In this document: piece after piece, positions 36,749-49,079 of the stretch
How positions within the stretch are numbered: the stretch's first letter is position 1
How the letters are laid out: the number at the start of each line of letters is the position of its first letter
Assembly (NCBI GenBank): GCA_003290165.1
Contig: QNQO01000222.1
Coordinates: 124,001-188,000 of the forward strand
DNA from: Berberis thunbergii
Lineage: Eukaryota > Streptophyta > Magnoliopsida > Ranunculales > Berberidaceae
Reading direction: 5' to 3'
DNA: 64,000 bases
Translations under genes and position numbers: made by a program
The notes under the pieces: model-generated
What the model saw: the letters and a program-made list of their open reading frames with translations, nothing else
What the model was told of the DNA's origin: nothing
Database searches by the model: none

Positions 36749-38621
36749 TGCTTTAAGGCGTGGCAAAAAGATAGGTGCCTAGAGTCTTATGAGCTTTATA
36801 AGCAAGCTAAGAAGTTGAGTAGTAGAGCAGTAGGGGAAGCTAAGAAGAGAGCGTATGATGCTCTTTATAATAGGCTAGGTACAAAGGAAGGGGAGAAGGA
36901 TATTTTTAAGATAGCGAAAGCTAGAGAACGAAAAACTAGGGACTTGAGTCATGTTAAGTGTGTTAAGCATGAGGATGAAAGAGTTTTAATGCAGGATAAA
37001 GCTATTTTAGATAAATGGAAGAATTACTTTTGGAACCTACTTAATGGAACACATGTAGGGGAGTTAAACTTGGAGGGGTATTTTCACAGGAAGGGAGAGA
37101 TCGCGTGTTCCATCGCAGAGTTAGTGCCACAGAAGTGAGAGAAACTTTAAAAAGAATGAAGACAGGGAAGGCTGTTGGACCGGATGATATACCAATTGAA
37201 GCATGAAAATGTCTGGGAGAAGTTGGGATTCAATGGCTAACTAAGCTCTTTAATAGGATTTTGGAAACTAGAAAGATGTCAGATTCATGGAGGCATAGCA
37301 TTGTGGTACCAATTTATAAGAACAAAGGGGATATCCAGAATTGCTCGAACTATAGAGGGATAAAGCTTATGAGTCATACGATGAAACTTTGGGAGAGGGT
37401 TATAGAACAAAGACTTAGGAGTTTAACCACGATTTCGGAGAATCAATTTGGATTTATGCCAGGTAGGTCTACTACGGAGGCCATCTTCCTGCTTAGGCAA
37501 ACTGCAGAAAAATATCGAGAGGCACATAAGAGTTTGCATATGGTTTTTATTGATCTGGAGAAAGCATATGATAGGGTCCCCAGGGAGTTAATTTGGTGAG
37601 TGCTTGCAAGGAAGAAAATGTCTCAATGTTATGTCGATATCATTAAGGATATGTATGAAGGGGTTGTAACAAGTGTTCGCTCAGTAGGTGGGATGTCTAG
37701 TGAATTTTCAGTGACAATAGGACTACATCAAGGGTCGGCATTAAGTCCATATCTCTTTGCTTTGGTCATAGATGAGTTGACGAGACATCTACAAGAAGAT
37801 GTACCTTGGTGCATGTTATTTGCAGATGATATTGTCTTAATGGATGAGACTAGTGCAGGTTTAGGTCAGAAATTAGTTAAGTGGCGGGAGGCTTTAGAGA
37901 GTAAATGTTTTAGAATTAGCCGTTCGAAGACGGAGTATCTAGTGTGCAACTTTGGGTGTGAACCAAGAGGGAAAAGTGATGCAATTGAGATTGAAGGTGT
38001 CGAGGTCCCGGAGTGTGAGGCTTTTCGATATTTAGGGTCTATAATTCAAAATAATGGGGCTATTGGAGCAGATGTAGACCATAGGATTAAAGCTGGTTGG
38101 TTGAAATGGCGAATGGCGTCAGGAGTATTATGCGATAGAAGGATGTCTGCAAGGCTAAAAGGGAAATGCTATAAGACAATTGTTCGGCCAGCCATGCTAT
38201 ACAGTTCAGAATGTTGGGCTACTACGGGACAACATACGCATAGGATGACAGTAGCAGAAATGCGTATGTTAAGGTGGATGTGTGGTAAAACTCGTAAGGA
38301 TAAAATTAGAAATGAAAAAATTAGGAGATACTTAGGTGTAGCGCCCATAGAGGAAAAAATTAGAGAAAGACGTTTAACTTGGTTTGGTCATGTGTGGAGG
38401 AGACCAAGCACGGCGCCAATTAGAAAATGTTTAGATTGGCAAGTTAATGGAGGGTGTAGACGGAGGGTACGATCGTTGAAAACTTGGATGAAGACGGTGA
38501 ATGAAGATATCATTGAGCTTGGATTAGGTGAGGAAATGTGGGAAGATCGCATTGCTTGGAGAACTAAAATCCATGTAGCTGACCCCGAAAATCTCGGGAA
38601 TGGGCTTTGATGATGATGATG
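36749..38621 (+). mobile_element. RTE-type LINE, 5'-truncated
   Basis: A non-LTR retrotransposon copy flanked by the perfect 9-bp target duplication ATTCAAAGA (36740-36748 and 38622-38630). It ends in a short TGATGATGATGATG run instead of poly(A), as RTE-clade elements do. The 5' part (endonuclease) is missing, so reverse transcription stopped early. The target-site structure is clean. Confidence 0.9.
36755..38610 (+). pseudogene. RTE reverse transcriptase, disrupted
   Basis: This covers most of an RTE ORF: a pre-RT linker (36.76-37.13 kb), then RT motifs VVPIYKNKGDIQNCSNYRGI, ENQFGFMPGRSTTEAI, VFIDLEKAYDRVPRE and GLHQGSALSPYLFALV. The catalytic FADD lies near 37820, followed by RTE-typical tail motifs (GVEVPECEAFRYLGS, YSSECWATTGQH, LRWMCGKTRKDKIRN, RRLTWFGHVWRRP). 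It ends with TGA at 38608-38610. There is a frame change near 37110-37135, and there are in-frame TGA codons at about 37204 and 37597, where relatives have tryptophan codons. The catalytic aspartates remain, but the frame is broken three times. Confidence 0.93.
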
Positions 38622-38689
38622 ATTCAAAGAGCTGTCCGTCCTTTCTTTCCTTGAACTCTATCTTCAACTGATTGGTGTTTAATAAATCA

Positions 38690-39350
38690 ACTGATTATGA
38701 TGTTCTTCTTCTTTGGACAATCAAGTCCCCCATAGAGCCTCTTTCTTGCTGTGGATAATCATGCATGATAGAGTCCTAACTGTAGGTCTCACCTTCCCCA
38801 ATCACTGCATGTATGCGGCCAAGTTTCATAATCAGTAGACAAAATCTTCCTCTCCTTCTGTCCCTCAGCAGCTTTGGAGCAAATGCTTCTCTGAATTCAG
38901 GGTGACTGCCCCAGCTAGCAAATCCCTTCTTCCTTCATTGGGTTGAGATATGGGCATCCTCCAACCAGCAACTCAATCGCACTGGGGCTTGGCTCTGGGA
39001 GAGGATCCTTTTTACCTTCTGTTGGATCATATGGAGGGAAACAAACAAAGTCTTTAGGAATGCTAGCAAATCCCTTGACAGCCTTTGGACAGATGTAAAA
39101 ATCACTTATGGCTTGGGGCTGTAACTCGAGGTATATTTAGGGACAATTCTTTCTCTTCTTGTATCTTGTATGACTGGGGTGATGTGTTTAACACTTAGCT
39201 ATGTAGATAGAAACTACATGCCTGATATGATGTATACAGACCCTGATATAATGTATACCCTTGTAGCTTTTGGGCAAGGTTTTTCTCTTACCTGCTCAAT
39301 GATTTTCTTTTTAATACAAATACAAGCATCTGATTTTACTGAAAAAAAGT
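38690..39350 (+). pseudogene. LINE (L1-type) 3' fragment
   Basis: Broken frames read FSEFRVTAPASKSLL, HMEGNKQSL and NASKSLDSLWTDVKITYGL, resembling the very C-terminus of plant L1 ORF2. A 3' UTR-like stretch follows and ends near an A run at about 39342-39350. It may belong with the fragment at 35.55 kb, with the RTE copy inserted between them. Confidence 0.6.
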
Positions 39351-39526
39351 TCTTTGGGTGTTCCATTTTGGTCTCTATGACTACTCTTACTAATTCTCCT
39401 CTATATCTTCTAGGCACAATTATTGCATGTGATCCAATTAAGTGCAGCAAATCAACATTTCCTGTTGTAATTACCTCTTTGTTGGCTAAGTAAGCGGTTA
39501 TAAAGTTCTGTTTGATTAGTTGGTAC

Positions 39527-40308
39527 CAAGGATGCAAGGACACGGACACGACACGACACGACAATTTTCAAAAAATTAGGACACGGCGAAACGGTCAAAC
39601 TTTATATTTTATTAATTTTTATTTTTTTTATAACTCATATGAACATAAACAACCACCTAAAGCTTAAAATTGTTTAAAGTTTTACTTTTGAAGCTGGAAG
39701 AGGAGAGCTTAACAAGAGAGATAGAAAAATTTACAGAAATGCTCAAATAGTCAAAATTTACTGGGGAATGTATTTAATTTACAAATTGTTTCAAAATAGT
39801 GTGTAATTGTGTATCTAAGAGCAAATTAGTCATCAGAAACAGATAAATCAAATTATAGAGAAATTATATAGCAAAATACCCTTTTTTGTGTGTATTGTAT
39901 CTAATTTAGAGCGAGGGAATAAACGACCTTGATGACGCATGATGTACCATCAAATGAAAAATGTCAGTCAAGAACCCTCAGATTGAGTATAGTGTGAAGA
40001 TGTGCTCTAATTGAAGCAACCCCTCTCCCAAACTGAAGGAATCGAAGAATTGACAATTGCAATTGAGTGCAGTAGAATTGATGTTTCTTCAAGAACTACT
40101 TCCGAAAACTAGCAGAGAAAAACAGGAAAAAAGAAAAAAAAAACCCAAGAAAAACAGGAAAAAAACTGGCCCTGTTGGGGCTGTGTCAGTCTCAGTCAAC
40201 GTTTCTTGACCGTTGACCGTATGTCGGGCGCGTGTCAGACGTGAGTCCGTGTTCGACACGTATCCGACTCTCGAAACGGAGGTTTTTCGAAGAGTCCATG
40301 CATCCTTG
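39527..40308 (+). mobile_element. hAT-like non-autonomous element, CAAGGATGCA family, copy 1
   Basis: It begins CAAGGATGCAAGGACACGG and ends GTCCATGCATCCTTG. It is flanked by the perfect 8-bp duplication GTTGGTAC (39519-39526 and 40309-40316). An 8-bp duplication and CA-starting ends point to the hAT superfamily. The subterminal regions are rich in GACACG/CGTGTC and GGTCAACG words. It has no transposase. Confidence 0.9.
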
Positions 40309-41283
40309 GTTGGTACACCCCTCATTCTTATTTTTTTTATATCAGAAAAGCAAACTTTGTATTCATATATGTTAAAATTACAAAAGATAGAGAAATTGAA
40401 CCTTGCTCAGTGTCAGACTGTCAGGACACATTTGCAAAGATTAAACTTTCCCAACTAAACATGCATGTAGCAAAGTTTTTTTTTTTTGATAAAACATGAT
40501 GCATTTAATTAATTAACCTGATTACAATAACGTTGTCTGGCAATTGTTGCCAACTCGTGAGCCTCACGATTGAGGTCCTGAGGGATAAACTTACAAACCC
40601 ATTCAGAATTCAAAAAGAGAAATTTAATATTACAGATAATTGGACTCTACATCCAACTAAAGTCCGACCGCTTCTCTCCTGAACTAACCTTATCATCCTC
40701 TAGATCGGTCTGCAACATAGAATGAAGAGCTCCAAAATTCCTCGGCAAAAAACCTGTTTTCCAGTTACGAGCTTGAGTGAGAAAAGGGCAGCTTCTGTCG
40801 CCAGACACTCTTCTATGGTACTATCATAAACCTGTTCGGGAATAGTGCCAACAATCCGCTCCTGAATCTAGAATCCTGACTATCAGAGGGAGAGGTTAGA
40901 GAGGTTTCAGGGACAATTGGGTTGGGATTATGATGAGCTCAAAAATCAACAGTTGCTTTGTCCAAAATATAATGCAAGGATGTTGGCTCTGATGTATGAC
41001 TAATAGGGTGAGGGGATCGGAACCATTGTTTGCGCCACTCTGACGAAGTGAGTTGGGTGGTATGGAGAAAGGATTGTATTGAGAACTTGATTCCGTCGAA
41101 AATGATTCTGTTACGCCAAAGCCAAATTGAGTGAATGACCATTGTGAATTGGGAAAACATTTCTTCCTTGAAAGTCGGGTGGGTTGAAGCTGTGTTCCAC
41201 ATGAATTGGAAAATGCGGTAGGGCAAGAGGTTTGTAACATTAGTTCTTGGCCAATTGATTGGAATAGGGGATATGACCCAAAG

Positions 41284-41966
41284 CAAGGAAGCACAGACTC
41301 TTCGAAAACTTGTCGTATCCGTGTCCGACACGTGACACTCGCTCGACACACCTCAGACACTTGATCAACGTGTCGGCAGGTGTTAGATACATGGTCAATG
41401 TGGTCTCCGTGTCAAACACACCTCTAGTATACCCGAAACTTGATCAGGACATAGTCTAGATTCGAAAACCAACTTTGTTTTATTTTTTACTTTTAGATAT
41501 TTGCAAATCATCACTTAATATAATGGTTGTTGATACATCTGAAGTGATTGACTATTCCAATTGTGATTTAAAATATAGGGCAAAAAACCACTAAAGCATA
41601 GAGGTAGATTATGTCTTTTCTTAACCTTTGCTTCTTATTTTTCTCTCATTTGCTTATTCTCTCCTATATTTTTTCTCTACTTTAATTATTTTCTTGCAAC
41701 AATGTCAAATGTCATATTCTTCAAGACACTCTAGGAAGGCATTTTATTAAATTATTTTTTATATGACATTAAAAAAAATAGTATGACGTGTCGACGTGTC
41801 TCCGAGTCCTAATTTTTAGAAAATTGCCAAGTCGGCGTGTCGTGTCCGTGTCCCCGACACGACGCAGTGTCCGTGTCCCCGACACGACGCAGTGTCCGTG
41901 TCCCCGACACAACGCGCGTGTCCGTGTCCCCGACATGACGCGCGTGTTCGTATCCGTGCATCCTTG
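41284..41966 (-). mobile_element. hAT-like non-autonomous element, CAAGGATGCA family, copy 2
   Basis: It starts CAAGGAAGCACAGACTC and ends CCGTGCATCCTTG, so it is inverted relative to copy 1. It is flanked by ACCCAAAG (41276-41283) and ACCCAAAA (41967-41974), an 8-bp duplication with one change. It lies inside the minus-strand LINE and splits its C-terminal region. About 100 bp near its right end are a minisatellite of roughly 25-bp CGTGTCCCCGACACGACG units. Confidence 0.88.
41843..41952. repeat. Minisatellite, about 25-bp unit, four copies
   Basis: Tandem units built on GTGTCCGTGTCCCCGACACG lie inside hAT-like copy 2. Confidence 0.85.
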
Positions 41967-44416
41967 ACCCAAAAGCTTCTCAATGACTAGATAGAGAAAG
42001 AAAAATGTGTTACATCTTCCTTATGATGTCTGCAAAAAATACAACAATTATCAATAAGAACATGGATCCTAGACAAGTTGGTCATGGTGGGAATGGGATT
42101 TTGAGAGACTTTCCAAAGGAGAAATAAAGCGTTGGTAGGAGCTTTGATTCTTCAAAGTTCCCGTTCAATCTTGGTATGGAGTGAGGAGCTGGTATGATTC
42201 ATGGACGAGGATGACACAAAATTTTCCATGACAAAGGCTTTTGTAGCAGTTTTGACCGAGAAAAGACCCCTTTTATCGAATTTCCAAATAAGTGAGTCAG
42301 GGGAGTTGGAAGGTCATATAACAATATCAATGATATCCTTGGCGACAGTTGGAGGGAAAAGAGATTGGATCAAAGTAGCATTCCATTGTAATTGATGGCC
42401 AACAGAGGTCAGGAAGCTTCAGGAATTCTTCTGATTGGCCTAATAGAGGGTTGTAGAGTGTGACAGTCTGCCAAAATAAGACCTGATTTGACCCATCTAT
42501 CTTTCCATAAATCTATCTCATTTCCTGATCTAATTTGCCAAAGCTGTTTATTCTACTGAGAGCAACAAGATTGCCTTTCCAGGTGAAAGAAGCGATGCTC
42601 GGTGATTTAGATAGCTAGAAAATGCTCCTATTTCTGAAATAGATTGCTTTGAGTTGCAAGGGTTCATTGGTCGAGAGATGGCTTGCCAAATGTTTTTAGC
42701 CATTAAAGCCAATTTTTTAATCCTGGCATAGAGGATATTCAACCCTCCAAGGTGACGGGGGAGATCGATTCGATCCCAGGTACACATGTGTTTGGCCTTG
42801 CCGTCTGAGGTTCCATTCCACCAAAAATCTTGAGCTAGTGAGTCAATTTTGGTACTGATGAAGGTAGAGAGGAGAAAAGTCTGCATTGTATAGACTGGAA
42901 TTGAATGGACAACTGCCTTGATCATGATTGTTCTCCCAGCCTAGGAAAGAACCTTGGCTTTCCAAGCCAAAAGTTTGGTATTCATCTTATCCACCAAGAA
43001 TTGAAAATCTGTAGCCTTTTTTTTTAAGAGAAGAGGAGATCCAATATACTCGTCTTTAGGATAGAATTTTGATCCAAGGATTCTATTGATCATTTTCACA
43101 TATCTTGGGTGGACGTTAGAGCTATAAAATACCGATGATTTATCGTAATTAACTGTCTGACCAGAAGCCAAACAATAGGTATTTAAGATATCCTTCATAG
43201 AATGGGCTTCAGAAAGAGAGACACGGCAGAAAAACATTAAATCATCAGCTTACAGCAGGTGGTTGATAGAAGGAGAGTGGCGTCTGAGATGGATACCTTT
43301 GATCACTTTGTTTGTCTCAGCGTGAGCCAACATGCAAAAGAGGGCTTCACTAGGATGAACAAATACGGGGAGAGAGGGTCCCCTTGGCGAATACCCTGAG
43401 AGGGCTTTATACTAGCCAGGGGTGCACCATTGAGAAGGACGCGAAGGGATGATGTGGAAATACATTGTTCAATCATATGAATCCACTCCTTCGCAAAACC
43501 TAGTTGCTTCATGATCTGAAGTAAAAAAGTCCATTCAATACTGTCATAAGCTTTGGCTATGCCAATCTTAATAGTCATCCAACATTGTTTTTATGACTGT
43601 GCTTCATTATTAAGAAGGTTTCATGACCAAATTGACATTATCAGAGATCGATCGTCCTTTGAGACATGCTCCTTGGTTGGGGGAGACGATGTTCTCCAAT
43701 AGAGGCTTCAACCGATTTGCAAGAATTTTAGAAATAATCTTGTAGATTACATTGCATAAGCCTATTGGACAAAATTTATCCAGGGTGGTTGGGTTAGAGA
43801 TCTTAGAGATCAATGCTAAGAATGTCTCATTGAGTTTGGGATCCAAGGTGCGGGAAGAGAAGAAATTGACCACTACCTCGATAACATCTTGTTTGACAAT
43901 ATCCCAATGGTGTTGGAAGAAGAAAGCATGAAAACCTTCCGGATCAGGGGCTATGTGATTGCCTCATGTCAAAGATAGTTTTCTTGATTTCGTCTTCACT
44001 GGGGATTGCCAGGAGAGCCTCATTCACTTGTTCAAAGATGACGGGGTGGAAAAGGTCTAGGATAGTCAGGTTGGGAGTAGGCAGAGGATTGAAAGAGATT
44101 CCCAAAATAGTCAGTGAGGACTTGGCCCACCGAAGAAGGCGTGGCCTGCCAATTATTGGAAGCATCTTTGAGACGGAGGATAAGATTTCTCAAAGCCACC
44201 CAGTGATTTTGATGTCAATCCATACTTGTTACACAGACTTGGCTAAGTTGTTGAAAACCTATTATTTCACTCCAAATCATCCAAACCATGACATGAGGCA
44301 ACCTATCTCATATCCACCTTCCAAAAGATGTAAGAAAAGGTTAAGGCTTTTTAGCATTCATCAAGCTTTCGGTCCAAGACAGGAAAGATGTGATCCCTGT
44401 AGCTTGCAGGTGGAAT

Positions 44417-44880
44417 TCAGATAGGGCTATTGACCAGTTGTGAAGAAGCACTGGACAAGAAGGTGGTCAATGGACTCTGCTTGGTTGCATAGGACACTGT
44501 GACTAGGAATGAGCAGTCCTCTCTTGATGTTGTCCACAATGAAAACGTGGCCATTAATACTGTCCACAATAAGAAAGAGGCTCTGGGCACCTCCTTCATC
44601 CACACAATTTCTTGGAGCTCACTAAAACTTGTATGGGAATGATCAGGGACAACATTATGGGGTGACATTTCATGTACCATTCCTTGACTGAAAAAGGTGA
44701 ATCCTTCTCAATCCAGAACCATTTGTCTGATTGCTCATCAAGAGAGGCAACCTCCAAGAGGGACGACAAATAGTCATTTGAGGCATCTCCCAATCATTCA
44801 AGTTCCTCAAATGGAAGTTCCAAGCTTGATTCTGATCATCCCAAAATTCTTTTACCAACCCAGTCTTGTTGCCTGAAGTA
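44417..44880 (-). pseudogene. LINE zinc-binding C-terminal fragment
   Basis: The minus-strand frames read KWFWIEKDSPFSVKEWYMKC and then a cysteine/histidine cluster (VLCNQAESIDHLLVQC). This is the RT-associated zinc-binding region (zf-RVT) of plant L1 ORF2. It lies upstream of the RT of the neighbouring LINE, so it belongs to another copy or a rearranged one. Confidence 0.75.
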
Positions 44881-46296
44881 TTGAAGATAAACCCTCATTA
44901 TTAGAATGTATCAACATATAGAGGCGATATTTCATTGTTAAAGTTGCAGAAAAACAAAGTGGCTCCAATTGAATTAATTGAGAGAAAAGCACTAGAAGAG
45001 GAAGATGATGTTAATCATTGATTTGTGAGTTGCTAAAATTAAGGAAACAGTTATCTTTTCGTGTTTGGGTGCTTGATGAGCTAAACTAGTTAATGTCTAA
45101 GATCCATACATCCAACGGTGTATGGGTGAGAAAAATAAGGAAAGAGAGAGAGAGTACTTGGAAGAGAAATAAAAACTAAACTTAATGGAGGAAAGAATAT
45201 AGGAGTTGCTTTAGATATGGCCAAGATTTGTTGGACACTTGTTCTCAAATGACCTAGTTGCATCAGATCCAGCTCTACATACATAAATGGCACTAGAGGG
45301 AAGGGAAGAAGAGGACGGCGGCGGTTGACCAAGTTTTGAATTTTAGAGACATGGATCTTAAATGGATGAAAATTGGAATCCAACTTTTTTTATTTTAGTA
45401 TTATTTTAGTTGTACATTTGGCCTTTTATTTTAGAGACTTGTTTTATTTATATATTACAGTTTACAACTGACAATGTATTATTGTTTATATAAAAATTCT
45501 GGCATTATGCATATTTTCCTAGATTAATCAGATTGTTCCAAATCGGATCCTTAATGAATGATTGTTGAACTAGAACTTTGTCGCTATGCATACAAAATAG
45601 CATACATATATATGTGTGTGTGTATGTATTTCTTTAACTTAGCTTAAGTTGTATGCACGTTTGTAAGTTTGGTTTCTTTGTTTGCCAAGATTAATTATTG
45701 GATCTCTATGGTTGAAGCTATGGCATCATGTTAGCCTTGAGTTTTGCAATTTGTGATTCGGTCAGCCTCCGCTGTTTAAATAGACTCAGCGGGGAGGTCT
45801 TGTATGATTTATGTTCTCGCTGAACATTCTCTCCTATATTATATCAAATCTTCAACCAAGAGTATCCCTTCTTTATCTACTCGATTGACTTTCACTCTTC
45901 AAGTCTTCAACCAAGAATGACCTATGAGCCGAGAAATCGAGATTCTAGCTGACTTTTTTGCTATCGACCTCCCTCTTAGTGTCCCCAACACATTCAACCT
46001 TATATGGTGAACCCTTTGGGTTCAAAAAGGTTGTGAGGCTACGATTTGAGCCTCACGAACTAAGGCTTACGCCTCATAGGTGTTTCAGCACTTGATTAAA
46101 TCAGTGTCAATTAATCTAAATGATTGTTATTAAATTGTACACTGATTGAGTGACCTTACACCTCAGTTGAATGAGGCTTACGCCTCCCTTAACCTAACGC
46201 CTCGTTAAAGAGCATGCCTCAGTTCCTGATTAAATTTTTTTAAAACCTTGGTTCAAATTATAAAAGATATGGATCATTTTAAATGGGTGAGTCAGC
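44881..46296. other. Intronic or intergenic DNA, nothing recognised
   Basis: The minus-strand frame at 45090-45383 has no recognised motif. A hairpin-like pair (CTCCGCTG and CAGCGGGGAG) lies near 45770-45800. Confidence 0.4.
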
Positions 46297-46304
46297 CTAG
46301 CCGA

Positions 46305-46855
46305 CTATGCAGTTAAAATGGATAATGGATCCATAACGGTTCAAGAGCGTTATAGGTTATAACGGGATATAACGATATATAACGGAATAGTTTTTAATAC
46401 CCCCACAAAATATTAATGTATATTATAGAGTAAAAAAAGTAAATCATATTTATAACATTAAATTCAAAAACAAAAAAAATCAATAAATAAAAATCTTCCC
46501 TTCGCATGAGAGTGAGATCGCAATAGAGAGTGAGATCGACTCTTCGTCTTCTTATCACGTTCTCTGTCAAAAGGCGATGTCTGGTTCTCTGTTGATTGGC
46601 GACAGCAAGTTCTGCTCCTTTCCAATGAGTTTAGGGTTGTGGTTTGATCGAGAATGAAATGGGTATTTTTTATGTATTAGAACAAAACATTAAAACGACG
46701 TTATTAAAAAAACGTTATCTCAATAACGGTCATATAACGCCATTATATCGGAGCTGTGATACTATAATGTGATAATGACATAACGTAACGGCTCATCCCC
46801 GTTATGCGTTATATCGGAGTTATATCGACGTTATAACGTTGTTTTAATTGCACAG
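46305..46855. mobile_element. hAT-like MITE, CTATGCAGTTAAAA family
   Basis: The inverted termini are CTATGCAGTTAAAA (left) and CTGTGCAATTAAAA (complement of the right). They are flanked by the perfect 8-bp duplication CTAGCCGA (46297-46304 and 46856-46863). The subterminal regions are full of TATAACG/CGTTATA words. It is 551 bp long and has no coding capacity. The terminal motif is shared with the element at 3633-5476. Confidence 0.88.
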
Positions 46856-46863
46856 CTAGCCGA

Positions 46864-47377
46864 GCACTTCTTTTTGGTGATAGGAACACGACATGATTTA
46901 ATAATAGTCCCTTGTATGCTCGTTTCTCCTTTCTCGCCATTGATAACATTTGGATTGCCTAGGTGTAAGGCTAGGTGAGGTGCAAATATGGAACTCTAAG
47001 GTGGTCAAAGTGTGCGTTAAAATTGGGTGCTTCATAAAGTTTAGGTTACACGCATCTATGTACATGCCATTTCTCCTCTCATTTTCAAGCTTGATTGGAA
47101 TATCGAGACACTTAGAATAATAACCCGAGTTTTTGCTTGATTGACATGAGGCATAGTAATTAGATGGGGTATGAGAAAATCCAAAGTGTGTTAGAATTAC
47201 AGTCCTCTTGAAGAGGCTGGCATAGAAGCAAATTTTTTTTAGGGGAATTTAAGGGAATTGTAGATTGCAAATGCCAGGTACTTGAATTGCTATGTCATCT
47301 TCTCTTCTAAACAAAGTAGGGGATGGGAGATGTTGTAAAAGGCATGTCATTGCCATGCCCTATTTCAAAGGGCACGT
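46864..47377. other. Spacer before the chromovirus, nothing recognised
   Basis: No gene or element end was recognised. Confidence 0.4.
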
Positions 47378-47886
47378 TGTCACGAGCCATCTAGCTTAGC
47401 TTTCTCTAGATATCTCCGGAAGGTTCTAGAGTGCTCTTGGACATTCTAGGTTAGCTTTCTCTAGAGTGTTCTAGCATGGATGAGTCTAGAACACCCTTGT
47501 ACAAATTGGTGTAGTATTTTCTAGAAGCCTCCTTGTAATTTCTAGTTCCTTTGGAGGTGGGAACTTTCTAGATGCATAGAGAATACTCCTTTGATGGAGG
47601 ATTGTGGAAAGTTCTAGACTAGAAGCCTCTAGGACTTTAAAGGCCTATTTATAGGCCTTGGCATTCATTTGTACATATCATCAAACACTTGTACAACTCA
47701 CTCAAGCAATACAAAACATTCTTTCAAAAAGCCTAAACACTTGTGCCTTAGCATTTTCCTCACTTAAGCTTTCGTAGCATCACTTAGCACTAGCCAAGCA
47801 TCGAAGTGCCTTGACTAGTTAGTCCGACGGGAGTGTGACGCTAGTAGGCAGCGTGTTAGCCAAGGGAAATAGGTCAGCACGTGACA
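47378..47886 (+). repeat. 5' LTR of the chromovirus
   Basis: It starts TGTCACGAGCC and ends CACGTGACA. The core palindrome around 47645 reads CCTATTTATAGG, while the 3' LTR has CCTATAAATAGG. Confidence 0.95.
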
Positions 47887-47888
47887 CG

Positions 47889-47900
47889 TGGTATCAGAGC
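47889..47900 (+). other. Primer-binding site of the chromovirus
   Basis: TGGTATCAGAGC lies 2 bp after the 5' LTR. It is complementary to the 3' end of initiator tRNA-Met. Confidence 0.95.
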
Positions 47901-47984
47901 AGCGACGATCGTAGGGGCGGTCTTGCTGAAGTTGCGTTGTGCTAGCTGCTGTGTGTACGAAGATTAGGTGCGGAACAATCTGAT

Positions 47985-49079
47985 CATGTCGGGAAACAAA
48001 GAGAGTGCTGTTGTAGGGTTCGTGATCGAGGAGACTGGAAGAAAGACTAGTCGGACCAGCATGCTTGAGGATCGTATGGCCAAGGTGGAGCTGACCGTGG
48101 GTGATCTCTCCAGGACAACGTCGGGGAGATGGAACAGAAGGTTGAGTCCTTCAATGGGACGTTGGCTAGCGTCACTATGGATATCGAGCAACTCGATAGC
48201 CGGGTCCATGACCTTGAGCTTGGCACTGTGGAAGCCAAGGACGAGACTCAACTTCTTGTCAACCAAGTTGCGGATGCCATGCGCAACGAGATGAGCCAGC
48301 TAAAGGACACGCTGATGGGGCAGCTCCAAGCCATCCGGGAGCAGGTTGAGTCCTTGCAATCGGACGTCAACCTATGCAAGGCGGTTGTGGCAGGTAGTGC
48401 TACTGTACGAGAGGGACCAAGGATGAAGGTACCCGAGCCGCCAAGGTACCATGGGAAGCGCGATGCTAGGGAGCTCGACAACTTCCTATGGAGTGTTGAA
48501 AAATATTTCAACGCTATGCGCTTGGACGACGATGAGTCCAAGATCACCACCGTCACCATGTACTTGGGTGATGATGCCATCCTTTGGTGGAGGAGGCGTG
48601 AGTCGGATATCAAGAAGGGTCTTTGCTCGCTCAAGACTTGGGACGAGTTCAAGGCGGATTTCAAGCGGCAATTCTATCCGGAGAATGCGGAAGAAGTTGC
48701 TATGAAGAGGCTGCGTGGACTGAAGCATACGGGGTCAATCAAAGAGTATGTCAAGCAGTTCACTTCTCTTATGCTTGAAGTCTCGGACATGCCGGAGAAG
48801 ACTCAACTCATCTACTTCATGGATGGACTACAACGATGGGCTGAGCAAGAGTTAAAGAGACGCAATGTTCAATCACTTGCGGAGGCCATCACAGTTGCCG
48901 AATCCTTGTTCGAATACAAGGCAGATTCGAAAAGCCACAAGGGCGGCAGCATGAGTGCCGGCGGTAACAAGGGAAAAGGTGGGGGAGCAAACCCACTGAA
49001 AGAAGCAGCAGTAGCAGCGGCGACAAGCAGTTCGAGAGGAAGGACAAAGCTAAGCAGTCATTTTCAGATAGCAAGGTGA
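47985..49079 (+). pseudogene. Chromovirus gag
   Basis: Gag opens at 47985 (MSGNKESAVVGFVIEETGRK) and shifts frame near 48110. It then reads openly from about 48129 to 49079. The capsid part has PPRYHGKRDARELDNFLW, LGDDAILWWRRR, FKRQFYPENAEEVAMKRL and KEYVKQFTSLMLEV, the standard retrotransposon gag fold signature. A second frame change near 48985 separates it from the zinc-knuckle/pol frame that begins at 49076. In related elements gag and pol are one continuous frame, so two small indels have hit this copy. Everything else in the capsid looks intact. Confidence 0.9.

Larger units (their letters stand above)
40900..44210 (-). pseudogene. L1-type reverse transcriptase ORF2, broken
   Basis: Order on the minus strand: an RT entry region near 44190-43960 (NLILRLKDASNNW, LAIPSEDEIKKTIFDM), fingers at 43873-43610 (FLALISKISNP, RPIGLCNVIYKIISKILANR-like, LKGRSISDN), then AYDSIEW and GIRQGDPLSPYLFIL at 43578-43303. 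The catalytic ADDLMFFC lies near 43245, where the residue before ADD is a stop codon. YCLASGQTVNYDKSSVFY and the thumb/tail region follow down to 42548. After the hAT insertion, WLWRNRIIFDGIK (about 41130-41070) marks the C-terminus. Stops and frameshifts are frequent. Confidence 0.88.
40476..44230 (-). mobile_element. L1-type LINE, 5'-truncated, minus orientation
   Basis: The element runs right to left. Its 3' end is the T run at 40476-40488, which is a poly(A) tail on the minus strand after TTTTATC. The 5' border is near 44230, just before the RT domain, so the endonuclease is missing. It is interrupted by the hAT-like element at 41284-41966. No target duplication was established. Confidence 0.8.

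Noticed and set aside
47968..48294. Separate small gene upstream of gag
   Set aside because: It is the true N-terminus of the chromovirus gag, followed by a frameshift near 48110. The later part of this ORF is out of frame.
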